Below, piece by piece: positions 1 through 8,092 of a stretch of 64,000 bases of DNA. A program made the translations under genes and the position numbers. Below the pieces are notes generated by a model that worked only from the letters and a program-made list of their open reading frames with translations, made no database searches and was not told where the DNA came from. This DNA comes from JAWKWH01 sp963669285 (GTDB taxonomy: Bacteria; Pseudomonadota; Alphaproteobacteria; Rhizobiales; Rhizobiaceae): contig CAXXSI010000016.1 of the NCBI GenBank assembly GCA_963669285.2, positions 1 through 64,000 of the forward strand. The letters run 5' to 3'. Position 1 is the stretch's first letter, and every line of letters begins with the position of its first letter.

Positions 1-1066
1 CACCGTCGACATAATCGGGATTTTGCAACTGGTTGATGCCTTGGTCCAACTGATCGTCGCGCCGGAAATGCTCCCTGGAGCCCGGTTCCAGACGCATGGG
101 AGCCATTTCCTCACCGTTGTAGCTCCAATGAGACCAGCCGCTGTTGAAGTTCTCGTAGACGAACATCGTATTGCCCTGGTTGTCCACCGTGGTGTGTTCC
201 GCGGTCTGAATGACACCGTCCACATATTGATACCGATGACCCTGTGCGGCTCCGCCACCATTATTGGCGGTCGTGATTGTGACATTGCCGTGCTCAGTGT
301 TTGATGTCTTGCTGATCAGTGAATCACCGGTGTCGTGTGTGGTTGTGACTTCCCGTCCGGCGACACCTGATATCGCGCCGGCGATGTCGACGCCCCACGG
401 ATTTGCCGGCGTATCGCTATTATGGCTGTTTGCTGGCCCGGAAATGCCGCCTGGACCGCTGCCGAGGTCGTCTCCAGGAACCATGCTCCCGCCAATTCCA
501 CCGACATCAGGTGTACCCAGACGTTCCGCATTGCTGGGAACATTACGCGCCATGTCTGGCATGGGAAGGCCCAGATCCGGCGTCGCGAGATCGCGAAGAT
601 CACGCAGATCGGCCAGTTCCATGGCGGCTTCGGCAGCGCGGGCGGCTTCGGCAGCATCCTTGCCTGCCGATTGGTCCAGATGGGCGATACGAAACTGCGG
701 AATGACCTCCATGGTCTCGGGCAGCGAGGCGGCGGTATTGCCGGCACCTGCCTGACTTTCCGCGGTAATGTCCTTTCCGGTACCGACGTTGTTTTTGGCG
801 ATCTTCGGCTGTTCGGTGATATTCGGTTGCGGATCAATCTTCTCGTTGCGGCGCAGCTTCGTTCGCTTGATCTTTATCTTCTTGGCGAGCTTCGGGGCCG
901 CGACCTTGACCTTGATGCGAACCTTTGGCTTTGCGACCTTGTTAGGCAGTTTAACCGCCTTGGTGTGGATCTTGATCTTGCCGGCATCGGCTTCGCCGAT
1001 CGAACCCGGGTTAACCAGCATCAGACTGGCCATGGCGGCTGAAAGCATGAGTTTTGTCGTATTCAT
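1..1066 (-). CDS. Exported lysine-rich hypothetical protein, C-terminus cut by window edge
   Basis: I do not recognise the family. The frame is open for 355 codons from an ATG at 1066 to the window edge without a stop, so the C-terminus is missing. A good ribosome site (GGGAG) lies about 7 bases upstream of the ATG. The first ~25 residues look like a signal peptide. Residues ~28-75 are strikingly lysine-rich with alternating K and I/V/P (for example KIKIKRTKLRR). An Ala/Glu-rich stretch that could be helical follows, then a Gly/Pro/Asn-rich low-complexity region. The last visible part has short repeated hydrophilic turns. It is probably periplasmic or cell-surface and positively charged near the N-terminus. 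It is transcribed divergently from azlC with 255 bases between the starts. Confidence 0.75.
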   Translation of the reverse strand, partial: MNTTKLMLSAAMASLMLVNPGSIGEADAGKIKIHTKAVKLPNKVAKPKVRIKVKVAAPKLAKKIKIKRTKLRRNEKIDPQPNITEQPKIAKNNVGTGKDITAESQAGAGNTAASLPETMEVIPQFRIAHLDQSAGKDAAEAARAAEAAMELADLRDLRDLATPDLGLPMPDMARNVPSNAERLGTPDVGGIGGSMVPGDDLGSGPGGISGPANSHNSDTPANPWGVDIAGAISGVAGREVTTTHDTGDSLISKTSNTEHGNVTITTANNGGGAAQGHRYQYVDGVIQTAEHTTVDNQGNTMFVYENFNSGWSHWSYNGEEMAPMRLEPGSREHFRRDDQLDQGINQLQNPDYVDG

Positions 1067-1256
1067 CGAAATTCTCCCTTCCTCGGATCTTCAGCGAATT
1101 GTTGATGCGAGGCTAGACATGACCGGCGGCGGCGGCTGTGAACGTCGTCACACAGACAAAAGAACGTGAATCGTAGTGAGTTACTGCGATTTCCCGGACT
1201 TCTCACCTTCCAGCCGGTGCTCAACAAGGTTGAAAGGCTTGTCAGTCGAATTGACA

Positions 1257-1276
1257 TGACATGTCAGTAATACTGA
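1257..1276. promoter_or_regulatory. Overlapping palindromes upstream of azlC
   Basis: Two perfect palindromes overlap here: TGACATGTCA (1257-1266) and TCAGTAATACTGA (1264-1276). They directly follow a TTGACA hexamer (1251-1256) and precede TATTAT (1279-1284), about 40 bases before the azlC start. The position would suit an operator for a local regulator of the exporter. The two hexamers are spaced too widely (22 bases) to form one standard promoter. Confidence 0.3.
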
Positions 1277-1321
1277 CCTATTATCACGACAGATCACCAG
1301 TTCGATCGATGGGAAAGCAAC

Positions 1322-2026
1322 ATGAATGGAAAGGCAGTCGATTTCATGGACGGTGCGAAGGCCGGGGTGCCGGTTGTGCTCGCCGTTCTGCCGTTTGGCG
1401 CGTTGTTCGGTGCCCTTGCTGTCAATAATGGCTTTTCCATCGGAGAAACCGTGTTGTTCAGCATGACGGTGTTTGCCGGTGCCAGCCAGATGGTCGGGAT
1501 CGAGCTGTTCGGCCAACAGGTCGCACCGTGGCTGATCGTACTGTCGATTTTTGCAGTCAATTTCCGACATGTTCTTTATTCCGCTGCTCTCGGACGGCGG
1601 ATCGCGCACTGGTCCTTCCTGGCAAAGGCGACGGGATTCTTCTTCCTGACCGATCCGCAGTTCGCCGAAGCCGAGCATCGCGGAACGGCGGGCAGGGGCG
1701 TTTCAACATGGTGGTATTTCGGCATGGTCGTGCCGTTGTACGGTTCATTCGTGTTGCTGAGCTGGATTGGGGCCGCGTTCGGCAACCTGATCACCAATCC
1801 CGAAGCGCTGGGTCTCGACTACATGCTGCCGATTTATTTTCTGGCGTTGGTCATGGCGTTTCGCGGCCGGCCATTGTGGCTGCCGGTGGTCTCGGCAAGC
1901 GCGGTTGCCGCAGTCATCGCGCACGAAATGATCGGCTCACCCTGGCATGTCTCCATTGGCGCCATCGCCGGCGTTCTGGTCGCGGTAGTCGCGCCCGTAA
2001 AGCCCATCGGGGGTGACAATGGATAA
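1322..2026 (+). CDS. azlC: AzlC family branched-chain amino acid exporter subunit
   Basis: Large subunit of the AzlCD two-component exporter of the inner membrane, which in characterised members exports branched-chain amino acids or analogues. The 234-residue length is normal for AzlC. The protein opens with a cytoplasmic stub and the family motif GAKAGVPVVLAVLPFGALFG near residue 11, and is hydrophobic throughout, with about 7-8 membrane segments. The segments NFRHVLYSAAL and FFLTDPQFA are the conserved AzlC core. GGGAAAG sits about 5 bases before the ATG. The stop overlaps the start of azlD, so the two subunits are probably translationally coupled. Confidence 0.92.
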   Translation: MNGKAVDFMDGAKAGVPVVLAVLPFGALFGALAVNNGFSIGETVLFSMTVFAGASQMVGIELFGQQVAPWLIVLSIFAVNFRHVLYSAALGRRIAHWSFLAKATGFFFLTDPQFAEAEHRGTAGRGVSTWWYFGMVVPLYGSFVLLSWIGAAFGNLITNPEALGLDYMLPIYFLALVMAFRGRPLWLPVVSASAVAAVIAHEMIGSPWHVSIGAIAGVLVAVVAPVKPIGGDNG

Positions 2027-2321
2027 TCCGACCGTATGGATCATTCTCGCCAGCGCGGTGATGACCTATGTGACCCGTATTGCCGGGCATATGGTGCTTT
2101 CGCGGTTCGAACGTGTCCATCCGCGCGTCGAAGCCGGGCTGGATGCGGTACCTGCGGCGGTATTGACCACGATTGTCGCGCCCGCCGTTTATAACGGCGG
2201 ACCGATCGAGTTGGTGGCGCTCGCCGTCGCCGCCGCAGTGGCTTGGCGTGGTCACGGGATGTTTGTCGTTTTTATCGCCGGTGGGTTTGTTCTGGTCCTG
2301 CTGCGCCAATTGACAGGGTAA
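2019..2321 (+). CDS. azlD: AzlD family branched-chain amino acid exporter small subunit
   Basis: Small partner of AzlC, about 100 residues with four hydrophobic segments, as is usual for AzlD. The motif TYVTRIAG near the N-terminus is typical. The ATG at 2019 overlaps the end of azlC by 8 bases; a GTG two codons earlier (2013) is also possible. No gene follows in this direction: the next gene is convergent and ends 4 bases away. Confidence 0.9.
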   Translation: MDNPTVWIILASAVMTYVTRIAGHMVLSRFERVHPRVEAGLDAVPAAVLTTIVAPAVYNGGPIELVALAVAAAVAWRGHGMFVVFIAGGFVLVLLRQLTG

Positions 2322-2324
2322 AGC

Positions 2325-4150
2325 TCAAATCGGAGCGCAGGCTGCCGAAAGCCACTCCCGCACGTCAGCATCCACAAGCGGCCCGATCTCATCCACTACC
2401 CGCGCATGGTAGGCATTGAGCCAGTCCAATTCTTCTGTGTTCATCAGCGCCGGATCGATCAAGCGCCGGTCGAATGGCGCAAGAGTCAGCGTTTCAAAAC
2501 CATGCATGTCGATCTCGCCCTCCTCGATGGCCGATACCGGCTCGACGAGCAGCAAGTTTTCCATGCGTATGCCGTATTGGTCCTGGCGGTAGTATCCCGG
2601 TTCATTCGACAGGATCATGCCGGCGAGCAGCGGTTCTGTGCCGGTGCGGGCGATGCGTTGCGGTCCCTCATGCACGGACAAAAACGAGCCGACGCCATGT
2701 CCGGTTCCATGGGCATAGTCAAGGCCGGCTTTCCAATGGGCAATCCGGGCCACCGGATCGATGTCCATGCCTCTCGTGCCAGCGGGAAACCGCAGCATCG
2801 AAACGCCGATCATGCCCTTCAGCACGATTGTGGCATGGCGGCGCATTTCAACGGTCGGATCGCCGATCGCCACGGTACGCGTTATATCGGTCGTGCCGTC
2901 GTCGAACTGGGCGCCTGAATCGACAAGATAAAGCTCGCCGGGCTTGAGAGTCCGGTTGGTCGGTGTCGTGACACGGTAGTGTATGATAGCGCCATTGGGA
3001 CCGCCGCCCGATATGGTATCGAATGAAATGTCGCGCAGTGGCATCTGATGATCATCACCCACCTTACGGCGGTCGTTCTCCAACCTCGTTGCTGCGCCGA
3101 TTTCATCCACTGAACCGGGTGGTTGGCAATCCAACCAGCAGAGAAAACGGGCCATAGCGGCACCATCGCGCCGATGAGCGTCACGGGTTCCGGCAATCTC
3201 GGCGTCGTTCTTGCAGGCGCGTGGCAGACGGGCGGGATCGGCAATGGCAACAACCTTGCCGCCGGATTGCTCTACGATCAGCCGCAATCGATCGGCAGTA
3301 AGTTGCTCGTCCAGGCCAATGGTTCCACCGGAACTGGCCAGCAAAACCAATTCATCCTCTAATGCGAGGGCGGGTACAGGTCGCAAAGTTGGGTGAGATA
3401 GGCCTCGACCGTCATCGACAGTTTGCGTTTGTCGATGAACAATCGATGGACACCGTCGGCACCGATTATCGCAAATGCAAGTGCGAGCGGCGTGTGCGGC
3501 ACATCGCTGCCGCGGATATTGAAGGTCCAGGCAATGGAGGATGGATCCGTCAGCACTGTATGCGTGACCCGGGCTTGTTCAAGCGCTTTTACCATTTCGG
3601 CCAGTTTGGCGGTTGCGAGCTTTCCGGCATAGCGCTGGTCGTGAATTGACACCTGTCCCAATGGAGGGGACGGCTGATCAGGCCAGATATTGTCAATCGG
3701 GTTGGTATCCAGTTCAAGCAACTCGCCGCCAACATCGCTAAGCGCCTTGCGCAGGTTCCTTGTCTCGCGAACAGTATGCAGCCACGGATCGATTGCGAGC
3801 CTGAATCCAGCGGTTGCATTCGCCTTGAGCCAAGCCGACGGTGGATTTTTTGTCAGGTCGTCATATGCAAACACCTTGCCGTCGGTCTGTTCGCGAACCT
3901 GAAACGTGTAGCGGCCATCGACGAAGATGACCGCCTGATCGGCAAGCACCAGTGCGGCGCCTGCGGATCCGGAAAATCCTGTCAGCCATTTCAGCCGTTC
4001 GGCTCCGGGCGCAACATATTCGCCCTGATGCTCGTCTGCTCGCGGAACAAGAAAGCCATCGGCACCGATTGTCGCCATCTGCGCGCGGAGTTCGGCAATC
4101 CGCACTGCCGCCAGCGATGGATCGGTAACGTCATCGAAGGTCTGGAACAT
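2325..4150 (-). pseudogene. Xaa-Pro aminopeptidase (M24B), one frame break
   Basis: A cytoplasmic metallopeptidase of the aminopeptidase P family that would remove an N-terminal residue preceding proline. Two overlapping frames together give a full ~608-residue M24B protein: residues ~1-263 (N-terminal creatinase-like domain) in one frame ending at 3359, and the catalytic pita-bread domain in the other, ending at 2325. Metal ligands are visible in VDSGAQFDDGTTDITRT, GTGHGVG and SNEPGYY, so the catalytic part is complete. The break lies at about 3364-3376 in a C/G-rich run (coding sense ...ccgccctcgc...) and needs one extra base to restore the frame. The start is placed at ATG 4150 (MFQTFDD), which matches rhizobial homologues; the frame is open further upstream to 4237. 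Confidence 0.85.
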
Positions 4151-4293
4151 TTTTACTGCGCTACGCCCATGAAAATGGATGGAAATCGGATTGCCGGGAC
4201 GGTAACGGGGAAGGTCGCTGTACGCAACGGCTACCAAATCTCACCCTCATGTAAAACGGCGAACCGCTTTGCGCATCAGTTCAGGTTTGAATC

Positions 4294-4313
4294 CCCGGGG
4301 CAGAACCCCGAGG
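4294..4313 (-). terminator. Hairpin after the tail-fibre-like gene
   Basis: The hairpin CC-CGGGG / CCCCG-GG with a short CAGAA loop begins about 30 bases beyond the stop of the upstream minus-strand gene and lies before the peptidase start. There is no good T run, so it is a stem-loop of uncertain terminating power. Confidence 0.4.
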
Positions 4314-4342
4314 ATATTGGGCAGTCGAAATGAACGCCTGTG

Positions 4343-5536
4343 TTAGTTTTTGGCAGCTTTTAATTGCTCCAGTTCAACCCTAAGGTTTTCGACCATCGCT
4401 ATCGATTTTTCTGCATCGCTGAGTCGATTGTGCAGTTGATCGATGTACACATGAGCCTTCTCCAGTTCATGAAGAATCCCAGCGGTCTTTTGTGTTAGGT
4501 TGAACGGCTTGCCGGGCGCGGTTGGACCAACCGCCCACAGATGCTGGTTTTTCCACATATACTCAGAATGTTCATCGATCGACTCGATTCGATATTCATC
4601 CGGTCGGAAAACGCCATCGCATGGGCCGGGATTACATGTGGGACCCTGTGTGACGATACCAGTAGCATTGATCGTCGCCCACAAGTTGGCACCTGTGTCG
4701 GTGGCGCCTGCAAGCTTGATTTCGGTATCTCCCAGAATAATCTGAGAAACCGTCGCGTCGCCTGCATCTGTAGCCAAAATCCGGCGGTTTGTGCTGCCCG
4801 ATTTCAGGCGTACTTGGACCGCGTCATTGTTTGAGCTTTCGAAATACGATAGCTGTACTCCGGTACCGGTCACATGCAATCGTCCATCCGGGCTTGATGT
4901 GCCAAGTCCCACATCGCCATCCACGTCAATGAAAATTGAACTCGTCGGCGCCCCCGGGCGGATGCGGAACGGCAATTGGCTGCCATTCGTTACATCGCGG
5001 ATAAAGAAGTTGGTCTCATTGCCGGCAACATCCCAGGTTTGCGGCGCAAATCCGGAACTGCCGTCCTGCTGTAAGCGCAGGGTCGGTGTATCGCCGGATA
5101 TTGCGTGGATATCCACTACAGGGGTCGAAGTTCCCAGACCGAGCCTGCCGCCATCGTCAACATACAAAGAATGAGACGGCGCGTTGGCTTCGACGGTAAA
5201 GGGGGTTCGGCCACCAGAAATATCGTCAATTGAAAACTTGCTGGCGCCGCCGTTTGCACTGGAATTGGCGGTCAACTGCCAGTCGGTGCGTGGAAAACTG
5301 GCAGCGACGCTGGTGTCGTCAAACTTGATTCGAAGATTGTTTTCCTTCAGGCGAATGGTGTCGAAGCCGAAGCTCTCGCCATTAACGCAATCAAATCCGA
5401 CGCAGGCGCTGCCATCGACGATGAGGTCGTCATTGATCACGAAATCTGCGTGTGCGCCGTACGTAAAGGCGACTGTTGCAAACGCAGCGATTGCGGAAGT
5501 GCCGAGAAGTTTTTTGCTGTGTGTGGTCAACATCAT
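4343..5536 (-). CDS. Exported tail-fibre-like protein with C-terminal coiled coil
   Basis: A 397-residue protein with a signal peptide (residues 1-30, cleavage likely after GAHA). The middle has recurring blocks of the kind LGLGTSTP...LHV.G, each followed by a strand-rich segment such as QTWDVAGNETNFFIRD. Such blocks are common in secreted or phage-derived fibre proteins, usually with an S74 self-cleaving chaperone at the end. That chaperone is not recognisable here; instead residues ~350-397 form a charged coiled coil (ILHELEKAHVYIDQLHNRL). A short segment has paired cysteines (CNPGPC). It is probably a trimeric surface or periplasmic fibre. The start overlaps the stop of the preceding exported protein (ATGA), so the two form one operon. 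Confidence 0.8.
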   Translation of the reverse strand: MMLTTHSKKLLGTSAIAAFATVAFTYGAHADFVINDDLIVDGSACVGFDCVNGESFGFDTIRLKENNLRIKFDDTSVAASFPRTDWQLTANSSANGGASKFSIDDISGGRTPFTVEANAPSHSLYVDDGGRLGLGTSTPVVDIHAISGDTPTLRLQQDGSSGFAPQTWDVAGNETNFFIRDVTNGSQLPFRIRPGAPTSSIFIDVDGDVGLGTSSPDGRLHVTGTGVQLSYFESSNNDAVQVRLKSGSTNRRILATDAGDATVSQIILGDTEIKLAGATDTGANLWATINATGIVTQGPTCNPGPCDGVFRPDEYRIESIDEHSEYMWKNQHLWAVGPTAPGKPFNLTQKTAGILHELEKAHVYIDQLHNRLSDAEKSIAMVENLRVELEQLKAAKN

Positions 5537-5988
5537 TTCGCCCTCTCTTCAGGAATATCCTCGAAAGGAGCGATGACGCCATTCTTGATGCAGAACGTTC
5601 CGCTCAGTTGGACACCAACTCGCTTGGCGCCAGGGATATCATCGCGGCCGTTGTTCAAGCCGGGATTGAGGATCTCGATCTTCTTGTCGGTTGCTGCGAT
5701 CAGCTGATAGCTGAAAAACCCGTCGACTACCTTGCCGTATTTCTCAAGGTTCAGGGAGGGCAGGGAACTGGGATTATAGATTTCGGCATAATATTCAGCC
5801 GGACCCGTGACGATCAGTGTCGCGTTGCTGTATTTGCCGCGCGGCTTGAAAGCCAATCTTGTCCCTTCGAACGCTTCCGAAGCCGCAAGGCGCTCCTCCT
5901 TGACGATAGTCTGTCCGCCATGGGCGATTGCCGGCAACATTAATGCTGCACAGGCTAAAGCACCTATGTTCAATATTCGCAATTTCAT
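5533..5988 (-). CDS. Exported hypothetical protein, operon partner of the fibre-like protein
   Basis: A 151-residue protein with a clear signal peptide (residues 1-24, AIAHG cleavage region). The mature part is predicted to be strand-rich and has one cysteine near the end (FCIKNG). I do not recognise the family. AAGGA lies 7 bases before the ATG. It overlaps the following fibre-like gene by four bases (ATGA), which suggests coordinated secretion of the pair. It follows a visibly AT-rich stretch, so the cassette may have been acquired, although its own codon use is close to that of its neighbours. Confidence 0.75.
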   Translation of the reverse strand: MKLRILNIGALACAALMLPAIAHGGQTIVKEERLAASEAFEGTRLAFKPRGKYSNATLIVTGPAEYYAEIYNPSSLPSLNLEKYGKVVDGFFSYQLIAATDKKIEILNPGLNNGRDDIPGAKRVGVQLSGTFCIKNGVIAPFEDIPEERAK

Positions 5989-6282
5989 TTTGCTATCCTT
6001 GATTTGTGTTAATCGAGATAGATACTCTCAAGGTTTGCCCACAAATCCCGCGAGGAGAATCCGCCTAAATGCTGAGTGCTCGTTGATTACAAAGTCTTAT
6101 TTCAGCAAAACAAAACTATCAAATTCTGACATGTATTCAATCAACTGATGGATGTATGATTTGTTTAAATATCTATGGAAATAAAGGCGCTGATATTTAT
6201 CTGAACTGTTACTAGTCCGCATTTGGAAGGACTTCGGACGACATTGTATCGACACGCAGCGCGAAAACTGCCCCGGGGTGCA
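5989..6282. other. AT-rich intergenic region
   Basis: There is no convincing gene in these 294 bases. The interval is visibly richer in A/T than anything else in the window, especially 6060-6200. It must hold the promoter of the minus-strand exported pair and the end of the prmA transcript. I could not place a convincing -35/-10 pair. Confidence 0.5.
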
Positions 6283-7150
6283 CTATCGCTTTAGTTGCAT
6301 AGTTATCCATTCGCCGATCTGGATCGTTTTGATGTGGCGAATACGCTGATTGGCATATGCGGCGATAACGGGCCATCGCTGGCGAACCAAAATACCGGAT
6401 AGGATAATGCTGCCCCCCGGTGCGATGTGACGCGCCATTGCCGGTGCCAGCTTCATCAGTGGGCCGGCAAGCACATTGGCGACAATCAGGTCAAATGGTG
6501 CCGCATTGGCGACGGCAGGATTGCTGAAACCGGTGGCGGTGACAGCGCTGACCAGACCGGCAACGCCGTTGGATTTGATATTGGCCTTGGCGATCTGCGT
6601 TGCCACTGGATCGATGTCACTCGCTAGAACCGAAATTGCAGCGCTTTTTGCAAGGGCGATTGCGAGCACAGCGCTGCCTGTTCCAAGGTCGAGCGCATTT
6701 GCCGGTTGTTCGCAGCGAACTATGCGCTCGATCATCTGCAGGCAGCCTGCCGTTGTACCGTGATGTCCCGTACCGAATGCCTGGGCCGCCTCGATTTCAA
6801 TTGTGATGTCGCCGATGCGGCGGGCCTGCCTGTCATGCGAACCATGGACCAGAAAACGACCGGCGCGAACCGGCTTCAATCCTTCTAGTGATTTGGCGAC
6901 CCAGTCGATATCAGGCAGGATTTCGCATTCGACGTCATAATGTTCGCCAGGTCCTGAACATTGCGTGCAGCCGGCCGGTATCGGTCTCGGAATCGGTCGA
7001 ATAGATGGATATTTCGTGCGTGTCCTTGTCCTCGTCGACCTCGCTTATCGCCAGCGGATGACCGTCTTCCTCAAATTCCGTTTCTATCGCAGCGTAGAGT
7101 TCGCTTGCGCGCGGATTTGGCGCAACGAAATGAAGACGTGACTGGGTCAA
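6283..7150 (-). pseudogene. prmA: Ribosomal protein L11 methyltransferase PrmA, frame broken
   Basis: A cytoplasmic SAM-dependent methyltransferase of ribosomal protein L11. The C-terminal 198 residues carry the catalytic domain with GTGHHGTTAGCL, the SAM-binding NALDLGTGSAVLAIA and the LIVANVLAGPL motif. The N-terminal ~70 residues (from TTG 7150) lie in another frame that ends at 6935. The connecting segment (EILPDIDWVAKSLEGLKP) is present in the downstream frame, so one base too many at about 6941-6955 explains the split. Restored length is about 289 residues, normal for the family. The start lies 7 bases after the sco stop, so the two are probably co-transcribed. Confidence 0.85.
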
Positions 7151-7157
7151 AAGGGCA

Positions 7158-7742
7158 CTAGCCTTCTTTGACGAGGCGCTTGAGCTTGGCAATGGCGGTA
7201 TCGGAACTTTCGCCGTAGCTGATCGTGCCGAAGAAGGCGCCGCCACTGTCCAACAAAATGACCGATGCGGTGTGATCCATCGTGTAGTCGCCGTCATCAA
7301 GCGGAACTTTCTTGGAATATATCCCAAACGCTTTGGCCATTTCGGCGATCTTGTCCGGCGCTCCGGTAATCCCGGTGATGCGCTCGGAAACGTTCGACAC
7401 GTATTTGCCCAAGACCTCCGGCGTATCGCGCTCAGGATCGACGGAGACAAAGAATGCCCTTATTTCAGTACCGTCATTGCCAAGGGATTCCAGCCAACCG
7501 TCCAGCTCGAACAGGGTTGTCGGGCAAACTTCCGGGCAATGAGTAAAGCCGAAGAAGACTGCAGTCGGGTGCCCGCGAAATGCCTGCTCGGTGATTGTCT
7601 GACCGCTTTGATCAACAAGCTCGAATGGTGCTCCGTATGCCTCATTTCCATAGAGCGTGCGATACCAGGTAAAGGTCATCCAGCCGACAGCAACTGCGAC
7701 GACCAGGAGCATGGCATAGGCGAAAAGGCGTGATCTTGTCAT
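7158..7742 (-). CDS. SCO1/SenC family copper chaperone
   Basis: A membrane-anchored thioredoxin-fold protein that delivers copper to, or reduces, the CuA site of cytochrome oxidase. One N-terminal membrane segment (residues ~5-27) anchors a periplasmic domain. The copper ligands are the CPEVC pair (FTHCPEVCPTTLFEL) and the distal histidine in YTMDHTASV. FFVSVDPERDTPEVL is a family hallmark. ATG 7742 is preferred over TTG 7751. Neighbours are a small membrane protein upstream and a divergent multihaem cytochrome, consistent with a respiratory role. Confidence 0.93.
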   Translation of the reverse strand: MTRSRLFAYAMLLVVAVAVGWMTFTWYRTLYGNEAYGAPFELVDQSGQTITEQAFRGHPTAVFFGFTHCPEVCPTTLFELDGWLESLGNDGTEIRAFFVSVDPERDTPEVLGKYVSNVSERITGITGAPDKIAEMAKAFGIYSKKVPLDDGDYTMDHTASVILLDSGGAFFGTISYGESSDTAIAKLKRLVKEG

Positions 7743-7767
7743 AGTGGCCAATCGGATTGGAGAAACA

Positions 7768-7923
7768 TTAGAAACACCAGGCCAAGCCTGCCTCTGCCAT
7801 GGTAATGAGAATCTCCGCGCCGTTGTTCATCCAACCCGCAAAGGCCAGACCGCTCAATGCGGCGGCAATGACGACGGCAGCCGTTATTTTTAGCCCGGGA
7901 TATTTGGCTGAGAGTACTGGCAT
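7768..7923 (-). CDS. Small membrane protein upstream of the Sco gene
   Basis: A protein of about 51 residues with one hydrophobic helix (AAVVIAAALSGLAFAGW) and the C-terminal end AEAGLAWCF. AGAGAGG sits immediately before the ATG at 7923; the frame is open to 7965 but the later start has the better ribosome site. It lies 25 bases before the Sco gene on the same strand, so the two probably form an operon. No function is known to me. The terminal WCF and the neighbour suggest, only as inference, a helper in copper or oxidase handling. Confidence 0.6.
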   Translation of the reverse strand: MPVLSAKYPGLKITAAVVIAAALSGLAFAGWMNNGAEILITMAEAGLAWCF

Positions 7924-8092
7924 AATCCTCTCTATAGACGGAGATTTGTGGCCGGGCAAAGGCATTGATGCCGCAGGTGGATCACAAATTCCGTGTGCGG
8001 TCAGCGACGGCTTCAGGTGATTTCGCCACCCGTCTGGACATACGTGATCTTCAGGCCATAATCCGAATGGGCTTCACTAGGTTGGGTCGCGC

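Noticed and set aside
422..1042. 206-codon plus-strand frame in the first kilobase
   Set aside because: The minus strand holds an uninterrupted 355-codon frame with signal peptide and ribosome site; the plus frame is its shadow.
4343..5536. Prophage tail-fibre gene
   Set aside because: No other phage gene is near and the protein has a normal signal peptide; a cellular secreted fibre is more likely.
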